NCBI GenBank assembly: GCA_038025085.1
Contig: CM076142.1
Coordinates: 30,089,001 to 30,153,000 of the forward strand
Origin: Tetragonia tetragonoides
Lineage: Eukaryota > Streptophyta > Magnoliopsida > Caryophyllales > Aizoaceae
Reading direction: 5' to 3'
Length of the DNA: 64,000 bases
Positions 11,185 to 22,797 of this stretch are shown here, one piece after another. Made by a program: the position numbers and the translations under genes. The notes beneath the pieces are model-generated. The model had not been told where the DNA came from. It worked only from the letters and a program-made list of their open reading frames with translations, and did not search any database. Each line of letters begins with the position of its first letter. Positions within the stretch are counted from its first letter, which is position 1.

Positions 11185-13177
11185 CTTCATCATATTGACG
11201 TTTTGATTGAGCATGGCTTGGGGGATGATCTGTGGAGGTTAGAGCTGTCAAAATTTGATCCGACCCGAAATCCGACCCAATACCGACCCGAAAAAAACAG
11301 GTTTTGAACACGCTAAATTAAACTAAAACCTGAAAGTGACCGAACCCGAGAACCCGATCATTTTCGGGTCGGGTCTCGGTCGGATTTGACCCAACGGGTT
11401 GGAGGTTTAAACAAGTTGGAAATGTAAAACGCTAACTTCCTTTTCCGAACCCTAAAAGTCCCATCCCCTACTTTCATTTTGCTCTCCTCCTCTCGCCCCC
11501 CCTTCTCTCACTTTCACCCAACTGCTGCTCTCACTCTCCTCACGTTCATCGCGCCCTCCAATCACCACCGTCCACCAATCACCACCGATCTACTGGAATG
11601 TTTATAAGCCCACCCATCTCAGAATTATGTCCATTGATACTTCTTGAATCAATAATACATAAACCTACATTGCCAAGTATTGTACACTGAATCTGGAGAA
11701 GTAACAGCAAAAAGCCTCTTTTGGGCTGAACCCAACTTGAATTTGCGATTACTGGGTAATTTAGTTACTAGGTCAACTGAATAATAAATTTCTGATGACA
11801 AAGATGGGTTTTTTGGTCCTGGGAAATCTAAGCTTGTGCTTTGGAAGAGATGATGACATTCAATGTAACTGCTGCTACTGAGAAGATGATGAGAAGGGTT
11901 TTGATTCCTTTTATATTCACAAAACCCATCATCTCTCTGTTTATAATTTGTTGGTTGTGCTCTTTTTTATTTTAATGGTGTGCTGTTTTCACGCCTTTGT
12001 TTATGTAAATGATTTGTTTTGCTTTTTTATGTTTTTTTAATTTGGGAAGCTTTTGCTGTTTTTGTTTTATTGTTAATTTTGAAAATGCCCAAATTATTTA
12101 ATTTTGCTACTTCATTGTCTTGAAATTATAATTGCAATTTAATCATTTAAGCTTCTAATTTCAGATTGTTTTTGGTCTGGTTTCCAATAATCAGTATTTT
12201 TTGCTATTTTTATTTATTTATTTATTGTTTTAGGGTTAAATATTTATCGTATGATATAGATGTGTGTTTGTATAAAATTTAAGTAGCTAAATTAAGTGAA
12301 TTTAATTAACGTTCGCAATAGGAACTAAAACACGTCATCAACCCGTTGGGTCAACCCGATACCGATAGTTCTGGGTCATGAACAAACTTTTCCCAACCCA
12401 AAAGTTTTATGACCCGACCTGCTAATGACCCGAACCCGATAGTACCGAACTCGAACCCGACCTGACCGACCTGTTTGACAGCTCTAGTGGAGGTGTACGG
12501 GTTTTTATGGGTGGCCGGAGGTGAACAATCGTCACCTCTCTTGGGAGGTACTTGGGATACTAGCTACTGATCACTCAGCGCCATGGATGTGTTTGGGGGA
12601 CTTTAATGAGATTCTTTTTGCAAACGATACGATTGGTCATAATGAAGTTGATGTTGATGTATGTGGGTTTCGAGAGGTTCGTTCTATTGGCCTTCCATTT
12701 ACATATGATAACGGTAGGAATGGTGATGATAATGTACAGTCGAGGCTTGATCGAGCTTTAGCTACGGATGCATGGCTCGACAGGTTCCCTAAAGCTAAGT
12801 TAGTCCATCTCGAGCGTGAGCTATCTGATCACTCGCCAATTAAGCTTATGCTTGATGGAGATGTACAACAGCGTCGTGATGCTAGATTATTTCGGTTCGA
12901 ACAGATGTGGATGGAACATACTGAATGTGAAGGCGTGATCCAGTCTGCTTGGGACGGTTGTGGGCCCACGGCTATAGAAAAGATTGCAGGATGTGCAGCT
13001 GAGTTGAAGGCTTGGAGTGGGTCGGTTTTTGGGGGGATTTTTCGTGAACTTCATCAAAAACGTAAACGCCTCAAGAAACTTAACACTGCTGGCCTCTCAG
13101 TTCAGCAACTAGCTGAGCGCAAATCACTACTGCGAGATATTGAGAACCTTGTTCGTGAGGAAGAGTTAATGTGGTGA
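11185..13177 (+). pseudogene. LINE ORF2 endonuclease segment (interrupted)
   Basis: The frame begins as HHIDVLIEHG (about 11190), is cut by the hAT element at 11240, and resumes at 12487 with the expected TGFYGWPE motif, then CLGDFNEIL, RLDRALA and SDHSP. These are exonuclease/endonuclease/phosphatase-family motifs of plant L1 elements, which nick target DNA. The frame stops with TGA at 13175, where the reverse transcriptase linker should continue, and the same frame goes on beyond it. This is nonsense decay, not a real end. Confidence 0.85.
11240..12486. mobile_element. non-autonomous hAT element
   Basis: Terminal inverted repeats are TAGAGCTGTCAAA and TTTGACAGCTCTA. A perfect 8-bp duplication, GTGGAGGT, lies at 11232-11239 and 12487-12494, which is diagnostic of hAT. 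Both subterminal regions are full of degenerate GACCCGA/CGGGTC motifs, on opposite strands at the two ends. The 1,247-bp interior has a CT-rich segment and short T-rich stretches but no transposase. It inserted in the LINE endonuclease, between the codons for WR and TGFYG. Confidence 0.93.
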
Positions 13178-14722
13178 CAACGTTCTAGAATCCTGTGGCT
13201 TTTTTCTGGGGATAAAAACACAAAATTTTTCCATAAAAGAGTCTCGGGAAGGAAGGAGAAGAATACTATTCGTGCTTTATGTGGTGATAATGGTGTGCTC
13301 TGTGATGGGGATAGTGAGGTTGGTCGGATTGCTAAGGGTTACTTTGAAGGGTTGTTTTCGCCTACTAGCCAGTTGTAGATGGATGCGGCTCTCTCTGGAG
13401 TCGATACCCGTGTCACTGCAGACATGAATGCCCACCTTCGTAGTTCATACACGAGTGACGAAGTCCAGGTAGCCTTGAGCCAAATGCACCCGCTTAAGGC
13501 TCCTGGCCCCGATGGTATGTGCCCTCTTTTTTTCCAATCTTATTAGCATATTGTTGGAACTTGTGTTACTAATTTAGTTCTGGAGTTTTTGAATGGTGGA
13601 CCAATGCCCACAGGAATTAACCATACTTTTTAGGTGTTGATCCCTAAAAAGAAAAAGCTGGAAGTGATAACTGGTTTTCGTCCGATTAGCTTGTGCAATG
13701 TGGCCTATAAGTTAATTTCCAAGGTATTGACTAATCGGCTGAAAATGTTTTTACCTGAGATTGTGTCACTGAACCAAAGTGCCTTCACCCCAGGTCGTTT
13801 AATTTCAGATAATGTTTTGATGGCTTTTGAGACGTTTCATTATATGAAATCTGTGCAGTCTAGGGAGGGGGTTTTGGCTTTGAAGTTAGACATGGCTAAG
13901 GCCTACGACCGAATTGAGTGGTCTTTTTTAGAAAGGGTGCTTTGGAAGTTGGGTTTTGATGACGCTTGGGTCAATCGTGTTATGGTTTGTGTTAGATCAG
14001 TGTCGTTCTCAGTGTTGATTAATAGTAACCCTTTGGAGGAATTTAGCCCGGGTAGAGGTCTTCGTCAAGGTGACCCTATCTCCCCATACTTATTTATTTT
14101 GTGTGCTGAAATTTTCTCGGGACTGATGAGACGAGCGAAAGAGAGAGGTGTTATAAATGGGGTACGAATTTGTGGTGGGGCTCCCTCGATTACTCACTTG
14201 TTTTTTGCGGATGACAGCTTGTTATTTGTTAAAGCAAATGAGAATCAAGCCCAAGTGGTTAAGGAGATTCTTACTATTTATGAGGGAGCCTCGGGACAAA
14301 AAGTGAGTTTTGAAAAGTCTAAAGTGAGTTTTAGCAGTGGAGTGAGGGAGGAGATGAAAGTGAAGATTCGGGATATCCTTGGTGTTGAAGTTGTTAACTC
14401 CCATGAGAAATACTTAGGTCTCCCGACGGTGCTAGGAAGGTCAAAGAGAGTGTTGTGCACGCCTTTGAAGGAGAAATTATGGAAGAAGCTTCAGGGGTGG
14501 AAGGGTTTGTTGCTTTCAAAAGCGGGTAGGAAAGTTATGATAAAGGCGGTGGCCCAATCAGTCCCTACCTACGTGATGAGTGTGTTTAAACTGCCAGCAA
14601 ACTTTTGCAACGATGTTCGTTCGATGATCTCCCAATTTTTTTGGGGACAAAAAAAAAATGAGAGGAAGATTCATTGGCTCGCTTGGAAGAAGTTGTGCAC
14701 CCCGAAGAAAGATGGGGGGGGG
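13178..14722 (+). pseudogene. LINE ORF2 reverse transcriptase segment
   Basis: The frame continues from the endonuclease. It shows KAPGPDGM, the FRPISLCNVAYK block, LKLDMAKAYDRIEW (catalytic Asp), LRQGDPISPYLF and HLFFADDSLLF (the FADD catalytic pair), then the LSKAGRKVMI block. Stop codons at 13175, 13376, 13544 and 13631 interrupt it; the third replaces Trp in the FFQSYW motif. A run of ten G at 14714-14723 then shifts the frame by one base. Catalytic residues survive, but the protein cannot be made in one piece. Confidence 0.88.
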
Positions 14723-15945
14723 GCTAGGATTTAGAGATTTAAAAATGTTTAATTGGACATTGCTTGGTAAACAAACTTGGCGTTTGATGCAGAGGGATGA
14801 TGGTCTGCTCAGCCAAATGTTACGTGCTAAATATTTTCCTAATGGGAATTTACTTGAAGCATCTCTAGGTCCCAATCCAAGCTATACTTGGCGTGGTATT
14901 TGGGAGGCTAGATGGGTGATTAGGAAAGGTTTGGGATGGCATATTGGTGATGGCAAAGATGTGAGAGTTTGGTCAGACCCCTGGCTCCTTGGCCCTGGTT
15001 CAAGACGTATTATTAGCCCTCGGTTGGAAAATGACGAGAGGATGAAGGTCTCTGACTTAATCGAGGTTGCAGGTAGGTGCTGGAATGAAATGAAGCTACG
15101 AGAGACCTTCTACCCTATTGATGTTGATCGGGTGCTAGCAATACCCATTAGCCCGAGGCTACCACGAGATGGTATTTATTGGGCGTGGAGCAAGAATGGT
15201 GAGTACACTGTGAGGAGTGCTTACCATGGAATTTTTTGTGCAGGGGAGGATTCACCTCAAGCGTCCTCGTCAAGTGGTGATAACTCCTTATGGAACAAGA
15301 TTTGGTCTGCTCCAATTCTACCAAGGGTGAAGATGTTTCTATGGAGGGCGTGCTTGGAAGCTCTCCCAACAAAGGCTGGCCTGCATATCAGAATATCTAC
15401 GATTGACGAGTCTTGCAGCGTGTGTGGGAGCTCGAAAGACTGTGGGCTGCACGCATTGAGGTTTTGCCCTTTCGCTGCTGAGATTTGGGATGCTAGTGGT
15501 TGTGAAGGCTGGGAACGTGTTCCAGGGTGGCGTGTTCGTGACTGGGTGGAGGGTGTAAGGAGGGAGTCAGACTCCTTGGCTTTTGCTCGGTTTGCTACAG
15601 TGGCGTGGGCGGTCTGGGGGGCACGTAACAAGCAGATTTTCGAAGGCATTCGTCAGTGTCCAGCGGAAATTAGTGCCTATGTTGACAAGCAGCTGGTATC
15701 GGAGTGCACTGATGACCAAGGGGTGCAAAGTGTTAGGCGTGTCAGAACGCAGCCAAGGAGTGGTGTACGGTGGCAGCGTCCCACGAATTCGCGGATTAAA
15801 ATAAATGTTGATACAAGTCGTGTTAATGAGCGAGGCACTTGTATTGGAATAATTTGCAGAGACTTGAATGGCGGTCCTCTTGTTGGAGTTACAATGAACT
15901 TCTTGGAAGAATGGGAGATCGGATTGGCAGAGGCAAAGGCCATCT
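14723..15945 (+). pseudogene. LINE ORF2 zf-RVT and start of RNase H
   Basis: After the G-run frameshift the frame stays open from GLGFRDL through a zinc-binding region (SVCGSSKDCGLHALRFCPFA, around 15415-15475) to the RNase H domain: KINVDTS with the first acidic residue, and AEAKAI with the catalytic Glu. The CACTA element cuts it at 15945. RNase H normally degrades the RNA strand after first-strand synthesis. Confidence 0.85.
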
Positions 15946-17111
15946 CACTACTACAAAATGAGCCTAAGGCGACACTCATAAAGTGTTGTATTAGGCTTTC
16001 AAAATGTTGCATTATTGCTAGTGCGACACTTTTTGAAGTGCCACCTTAGGTAACGTTGCCTTAGGTATATAGCAACACTTCTATTAGAATATGCAACACT
16101 TTAAAAAAGTGTTGCCTGTATTTATCAAGTGCAACACTTTTGAGTGCAACACTTTTTGCACTCAAATACAATACTTTTTCGTTTACTTCTACCAAATTTT
16201 AACAACACTTTTATCTGTCAAGTGCAACACTTAATGTGTTTTTCAGCATATAAGTGCAACACTTTCTAACTCCTAATACAACACTTTATTGTTATTTCAA
16301 TTACAGAAAGACAACGTTCGATAAGCTCATTAGCAGCACTTGCAGGTTCCATGCCATACCCCTGTTTTCATATCAATCAATTTTTTCTAAAAGACAGATA
16401 CACCAATACTTCCTTCCATTGCAATAATGACATATCATAGATAGTATAATCTGGTATTCTTACACATTTGTCCAATAATAAAACTACCTTAATTTAAAAC
16501 GCCTACTGTCATCGCAAAATGCTGTCAATAGTTACAATCCTACAAATTAAAGTTACTAAAAATCCTGCTCCAAAAGTATGTTCTTCCATTCGATATATAC
16601 GACCTTTTCTTCCGATCACTTTTGCAAATCTCCACTAGCCGCCATACTCCCCAAAAAAAGGTAGCCTAAGCCATTTAAAAACAACAAAGAATATAGTTAG
16701 TCCCTTTTTTAATCATGAAGTAATAGAATAAGTCATCATATATCAAACATGCAATTATGTATACGGGAATAAAATCCAAGTTTTAAGTTAGGCTTGTATA
16801 GATAACTTCTTATACTTCTAGTATGAAAAGAAGTTAGGCCTACAGATTGCAGACAGGTTTTATATTTCTCCCACATCGTGTGGACATTTTATAAGTCAAG
16901 TTCATAAATAATCATTATCCATGGAACTGGCAACACAACCATAACCTTTCACAAGCAGTTCCAACCAGCACACAATTTGTATGATAGCTACAAAGTAAAT
17001 AAATGATACCCCCAATGAAGTGATGCCAATTGCTTATGTCCAATATAGTAAATAAAGGTAAGAGCAATACATACCTTGTACCAAAATATAGAAGGTGAAA
17101 CGAGCTCATGT

Positions 17112-17286
17112 TAAAAACTCTCGAGCAACTTGGGGTGGTAGTTTTTCTATAATCTTCCGCACTGCATCTTCAACTATTTTATCTCGCTGATTGTCAATTT
17201 CATTTCGCATTGCTTCTAGCTCAGCCAACTTCCTTACATGATCTTCTGCTAACTCAGCCCTTTTCTTTTCATGATCTGCTTCAAAA
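17112..17286 (-). other. coiled-coil coding fragment inside the CACTA element
   Basis: The minus strand reads DHEKKRAELAED, then KLAELEAMRNEIDNQRDK and ends KLPPQVAREFLT before a stop. It is heptad-like and rich in Glu, Lys and Arg. C-terminal coiled coils of this sort occur in plant CACTA accessory proteins (TNP1/Ptta type), so this may be the last exon of such a gene. No ATG is present, and an upstream acceptor is only guessed. The family call is an inference. Confidence 0.35.
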
Positions 17287-17637
17287 ACACCCAATTTTGA
17301 GGGGACCAAATATTAATCTATAATTAACAAATCCTATAACCCAAATCCATGAATAAACAATAACCCTGCATCATCCTCGCTGTAAGAGCCTAAATGATGG
17401 TATACTCAACCAACATTCACAAAATTCAGAAACCAGAAGAAAACTAAAGTACCCAAAAGAGCACACTTTTACAAAAAGCTACTGGTGAAGGGGATAAAAA
17501 AAAACTAAAACTTGATTATACTAATCAAATCCCAGCATACAAACATACTAAAATAAGTATACAAAACAAGTATTTGACTTCAATTTAAAGAATTCAAATA
17601 GTAGTAGAACACAACGTTAATCTACCCAAAGAATTTC

Positions 17638-17715
17638 AAGGCCCGCGTCCAAATCATTTTATTGTCCGCCTTTTCCAATTTCAATTTTGTTGTGTGTCCG
17701 CCTTTTTAACAAACC
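17638..17715. repeat. internal repeat of the CACTA element, copy 1
   Basis: About 75 bases containing TTTTATTGTCCGCCTTTTCC and GTGTCCGCCTTTTT recur at 20147-20222 in the same orientation. See copy 2. Confidence 0.75.
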
Positions 17716-20146
17716 AATCAATGTGTTGGCAGCATTAAGGTAAGTTCCAAAAATGCTGATAAAAAATCCTAACCAACCAATTGTACATTTCAGATTTTGC
17801 CAAGCACAGATATTTGAAACAAAGGAAGAATTCAAAGAAAAATAATCCCTAAACCTTTGAATTAGAGCAACTCTACTACTGATACACACGTCTTTGAAAC
17901 AAACAAACAATTCTGAAAAACACCCGAACCTTTAAATTAGGCAACTCTATTGATGCACACATCTTTGAAAGAAACAAAGGATTCTAAAAGATACATAGAA
18001 AACTCATGAATCGCTGAACCAACAGAGGGTGTAACCAAGAGATCAAGATACTATGTCTCAAGTCAGAAAAAGGAAAAAACTAAAGAAAAAAAAGAAAAAA
18101 AAACAAACAAACTGAATATTAATCCATCCCCAAACTCTTTGCCCTGAACAATTTGCACCAATCTTAATCCATTAATCATCTGCACTATTAACCCCAAAAA
18201 AAGATAAAAAAACAGAAGCTCTATTTCGATCAGATACGAGTCATATTCTCAGAAACTACAACAACAAAGTATAATCTAGAGCAAACACATGACTATGTTC
18301 ACAGAAGTAGAAAGAAGAACAAAACAAAGAAATCAAAACAGAAAGGAGATAGAGGAGCACAAGAAACCTGTAGCGAAGGGTGCGGAACTCAGACGTGTAT
18401 TCAACAATTCATAAACCTTCAAGTGAAACTGTGTTGAACAGATGAAATGTGAGATTAGTTACCAAATTCTTACAAATTTTGACTTCTTGGCTCTCTATCT
18501 TCCTCCGTTCCTAAACAAGCTTAACCAAAATCAAACATTAATAACAGATTATTAGGCTGTAAACGTCAAGGAAAACAGCAATAAAAGAGTATGAGAATTC
18601 ACCTTTTTGTTCAATCCTTCTGGCCATACTTGAAAAAAAAGGAAACAAATTCAAAGAAACGCAGTTAGCTAATACCTAATAGCAAGAACTAGAAACAAAC
18701 TGAAACATTAACAAATTTCGCACACCCTAAATTGGATATGCTAAAATCATATCTGAGAAACAAAACATGATTTGAACTCAACATTTAAAGCCCAGATACG
18801 AAAGCACAAATTCGAATAACCCACTCGTTCACTTCACAACAGTAAAAATCCAAATGAAAGGGTATAACACAGCATATAGCAAGACCACACAGCTTAACAG
18901 ACCAGCAAAGAATAGAGCAGGGTGCAAGTATTAAAGTATCAGTACAGGATCCCAGGAAGAGTTAGAAGGGTCTCAGTGGCAGGAATGCTGATGCAAGGTA
19001 GAAAAGGAATAAAAGAGTATGCAGAAGAGGTGAAAAGCTAGGAAAAGCTGTAGGAATTAGGAATCAACAGCAGGTGCAGCAGAGATTTCAGAAGGGAATT
19101 AGTAGCAGAATGCAGAAGATAGGCTGTAACCAGATTGCAGAATCCAGCAGGTAGCAGAAGTAGGTGGCAGAACCTAGGCTATGAACCAGGCAGCAGGTTC
19201 TAGCAGGCAACAGGGACCAGCAGAATGCACAGGAAATCAGAAGGTGTTGAAGCAAGAAAAAAGGAGGAATGAATCAGCTTCTGGAAGATATGTTGCAGAA
19301 ACTAAAGCAATCCCTAACACTATTCAATCCAAAATCTCAAAACATTACCACAGACAATAAATAATTTAAATTAAAACATCAAAATATTTAATCAAGGGGA
19401 AAGAGAGAGATTAGGGTTTGAGCGGTTGACCTCACAATCGGCTAACAAATGACTTACGAAAAAAAGAAATGAACCAATTACAATATAGATAAGTTTTGTA
19501 AATCTGAAATTACAATCAAATCACTAAAATTCATTCATCCTTGAGTCAACTGAAACCAGAAACCACAAATTCTAATGCGATTTTGAGAAGAAAAAAAGGA
19601 AAAACGAAAGGCAAAGAAACAAATAACATGAATGGCGAGAACGAACCTGCGAGAACAAGTTACCACCAAATTCATCATCGGGGAAGTCGATTAAGGGTTT
19701 TTGGTTAGGGTTAGGGTTTGGGTTTTGGTGTTCAATTTAGGTAATTTTTCTAGGGTTTTTTTGGAAGATTGAGATTTTGGGGAAAGGTTTAGGTTTTAAG
19801 ATTGTTGTGGCGAGTTTCTGACAGAGAACTTCGTCTCATGGGTGAACGAAGGATTTGCAGTTCTCCATGGATGCAGGTTAGAGGGAGGGTGGAGGGAGGA
19901 GAGCTGGAGAGATCGTGTTATGTTTTCATTCTTTTGTTTTTCTTTGCTTTTCTAGCTTTTTTCTTATTTTTCTAAGCCTAATAGCACTACCCGTCATAAA
20001 ACGAGAAACTGGGCCACGCGAGATTAGGGCCGCTCAAGATTAATGAAACAAGAGAGAGACAGAGAGACAGATCGAGAGATAGAGAGAGAGGACTTGATGC
20101 GGCGGTTAGCTGATAAAGAGGACAAAGGCGCTTAATGAAAATTTCA

Positions 20147-20222
20147 AGTCGCCCGTCCAATGTTTTTATTGTCCGCCTTTTCCAATTTTATTTTTTTTGG
20201 GTGTCCGCCTTTTTCAATTCAT
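20147..20222. repeat. internal repeat of the CACTA element, copy 2
   Basis: It matches 17638-17715 with scattered differences, just inside the right subterminal array. The duplication spans 2.5 kb and bounds the part that lacks recognisable transposase sequence. Confidence 0.75.
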
Positions 20223-20505
20223 CAACACCCATTTGCAATACTTTACAAAGTGTTGCATTTTCATATTGAAAAAATACAACACTTTAAAATAAGTGTTGTT
20301 TATTGAATGTGATAAAAGCAACGTTTCTTAAAAGTGTTGTACTTCTTTATAATAAATGCAACACTTAACAAAAAACGTTGGTTTAGAGCTTTAGATGCGA
20401 CATTTATTTTAAAAGTGTTGCTTTCTACCTTATCCTATCTAAAAAGCAACAAACTCTAAAAGTGTTGCTCACAAAATGTTGCATTAGACTCATTTTGTAG
20501 TAGTG

Positions 20506-20861
20506 TCTATTTTGGTCTACAGGTAGCTAGGTACTATGGGTTTGACAATGTTATTGTTGAGTCTGACAATATTTCCATTATTAATGCTCTTAAGTCTAGT
20601 AGTAGAGGGTCGAGTGTTTTTCATCTGTTGGTAGAGGATATCATAGGTTTGGTGTCGAGTTTTTCTAGTGTGTCGTGGTCTTTTATTCGTAAGGAAGGAA
20701 ATAAGGTAGCTCATGAGCTTGCGCATGTGCAGCCATAGATGTTAGGGAGTCGCTTTTGGACGGTAGAGTACCCAAGTTGGATGTCGACTGTTCTCAGTTC
20801 AGATATTGATAATTCAATAGAAAGTTAGTACCGCTCTTGCGGTCTTTCACTCAAAAAAAAA
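20506..20861 (+). pseudogene. LINE ORF2 RNase H, 3' part, and LINE 3' end
   Basis: Joined to 15945 after removal of the CACTA element, the frame reads AEAKAI then YFGLQVARYYGF and VIVESDN (catalytic Asp), ending KVAHELAHVQP with TAG at 20736. The RNase H domain is therefore complete apart from the insertion. A 120-bp 3' UTR and an A-run end the LINE. Confidence 0.85.
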
Positions 20862-20870
20862 AAGTCTTAT

Positions 20871-21600
20871 TGAAAATTTTGCTATATCTTCAATTCTTCA
20901 CCCATCTCTCTGTTTTAGGATGAAAATGAGGCATCCAATAAACACATTTTATTTCATCATATAATATTACGTATTATTCTTTTATGTCGGTCAGGACATA
21001 TAATCATAGTAAATATTCTCAATTCTTTTCATCTACTTCTCAATTTGTTTTTTCATCTCTTATTATAAACCAATGTTTTGAAAACCACATTAGACACTAA
21101 CCAAAATTTAGAAATGTACATCAGCATAGTTTCATTATCAAAAATATCAGTAAAAAAAGTATTGGAAAAGAAATACTCTATTATTCATTAGCACTAACAT
21201 GCTTAGGGCAATTACGTATAACTTTTCTTTTTGGGTATTCTTTCATCCGTTGCATAGGTTGAGATTCTCAAATCTGATGCTAAGGATTTTTAGCACCGAA
21301 ATTTGTTAAAATCCTTTGCTGACTTGAGCAACCGAAAAATATAATCCAATAATGTTTCTTTTCTTTTTTTTGGGTAGCATATTTACCAAAATATGGTGCG
21401 TGCTTGGCAAATTTCAATAGCATGAATAACAATCCCAAAATACGCTTACATAATTAAGATTTGTTAATCATATCAGCATCGAAAAATGAAGTTTTATTAG
21501 TCAACTTATTGCCAAAAAATCAATGAACTACAATCCTAGAGCCCGCACCTCTATACAGCTATACTGTTGTATAAGATGACTATAAAATAAATGTATATGT
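20871..21600. other. AT-rich intergenic stretch, no gene seen
   Basis: This continues the host sequence left of 11168. I see no gene, RNA or element terminus in it. Confidence 0.45.
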
Positions 21601-21609
21601 TCACGTTTA

Positions 21610-22740
21610 CATCCATGCGTATTAAGTGCTCACTCTGTTAACTCCCCTCCTAGCTAGTAGGTCTGCTTCAGTATTTTGTTCTCAGATAATGTGGGCAATC
21701 TGAAATGCTGCATGGCCATGGTCAATAGCTTGGAATGTTTTCCACCATGCCCCCCGTCTCTGTTTGTCATTCTTGATCCATGTGAGAGCATTAACTGAGT
21801 CGCTTTCATAGAATATCTTTAACTGTTTCTGATGTGATTTATATAGGGATTTTCTGTATTTTGATAAATAAAAGTAATAAAAGGGATATACCTCTCGAAT
21901 CACTCAAGGGGTTGGGGTTTTCGTTCAAGAATCACTGAAGAACAGTACTTGCGCATCACATCACTCAATTAGAGGGTAAATACTCACGTATTAATAATTA
22001 ATCATCAAAATCTCTATTACAATAACCGTGCTCGTCCTATTTATAGACAAAGAAATCTAAATGTACTAGGAATCCTAATCCTTATCCAAGTAGGAAACTA
22101 ACTACGAAACTGATTACAAAAATAAAACGAACTAACTTACAGCTTTCCTAATTCCTAATGCACTTCTAATACTAATAACAATCAGATTATTAATTTCCTA
22201 AACAATAATCAAACGAATTAAGGAAATACTAAACGAAATGAAACTAAACAACTGATTACTTGGCGTCCAAGACACAAACCCGTTGGAACAGCTTTCCACT
22301 GTAAATTCAATCGCCTTTTAAACCCTGTTACGTTTTGAATACGGAAAACCTCAAAGGATAGGAGATTTAGATCTCGTTTCCAACTTTCTACAGAATTTTG
22401 AATCATCATGATCCCATGTTGTATGAGTGAGTTATGATCGAAATACGAACCAGTGTAGAAGCTGTCAAAATTACGGAAATCCTTATAACGAATGTGATCA
22501 TATAATAAGAGCTTTAATCCCGACCTTGTATGTAAACTCCAGGTATTTATCTTTATAGGAGTCAATTTAATGCATAACCACCAAAGGAACTCGATGAAAA
22601 CAAGAATAGATGTTCTCTTGCTAGTTCCTTGGTTGTTCTGTTTACTTTGCACACTTGCTCCCACATCAGTTTCTAATCTGGATTTTCTGTGATCATGGTC
22701 AATCCACGGTGAATGCCCATGAGTTCAGCTTAGATGAATA
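21610..22740 (-). pseudogene. LINE RNase H remnant, interrupted by an 0.8-kb insertion
   Basis: On the minus strand, 22740-22691 reads AELMGIHRGLTMITEN and 21846-21610 reads KIFYESDSVNALTWI and, after a stop, EQNTEADLLARRGV. These are the middle and end of a LINE RNase H (Glu, Asp and the final Asp motif). The two pieces are parted by 21847-22690. A one-base deletion near 21840 and several stops show it is dead. Confidence 0.7.
21847..22690. mobile_element. insertion in the LINE remnant, probably a solo LTR
   Basis: GGATTTTCTGT occurs at both ends (21847-21857 and 22680-22690), exactly where the RNase H frame breaks. Inside lies a segment with TGAT...ATCA ends (about 21862-22669) and a TATA box on the minus strand (CTATAAATAGG, near 22045), which suggests an LTR. 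But 11-bp flanking repeats are not the 5 bp of LTR elements, so the class is unsettled. No real gene is seen in it. Confidence 0.5.
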
Positions 22741-22797
22741 CATTGTAGTACGAGGTAGTATAGCGTAAATCTTATCTATACATTAGCCGTATCTAAT

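Larger units (their letters stand above)
15946..20505. mobile_element. CACTA (En/Spm-type) element, 4.56 kb
   Basis: The ends CACTACTACAAAATGAG and CTCATTTTGTAGTAGTG are perfect inverted repeats flanked by TCT (15943-15945 and 20506-20508), the 3-bp duplication typical of CACTA. Both ends carry many short AAGTGTTGCA/GCAACACTT subterminal motifs (15970-16290, 20240-20480), the usual transposase-binding array. No TNPD-type transposase is recognisable. A telomere-like AAACCCTAACCC stretch (minus strand, 19692-19727) is followed on the minus strand by a possible ATG exon (19678-19647) ending at a GT donor, which suggests a minus-strand transcription unit. Confidence 0.92.
11168..20870 (+). mobile_element. 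5'-truncated L1-type LINE, split by hAT and CACTA insertions
   Basis: The LINE body is 11177-20861 and is flanked by AAGTCTTAT at 11168-11176 and 20862-20870. The 3' end has an A-run that merges into the right repeat. Without the hAT (11240-12486) and CACTA (15946-20505) insertions and one copy of each duplication, it is about 3.87 kb. It starts inside the endonuclease domain, so it was truncated at insertion, and it contains endonuclease, reverse transcriptase, zf-RVT and RNase H in that order. Confidence 0.88.

Noticed and set aside
19692..19727. Telomere-like TTAGGG repeats
   Set aside because: It has only two or three imperfect units, inside the CACTA element, and looks like telo-box leader motifs and not a telomere.
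22218..22664. 148-codon minus-strand frame as a gene
   Set aside because: It lies wholly inside the LTR-like insertion and shows no known domain.
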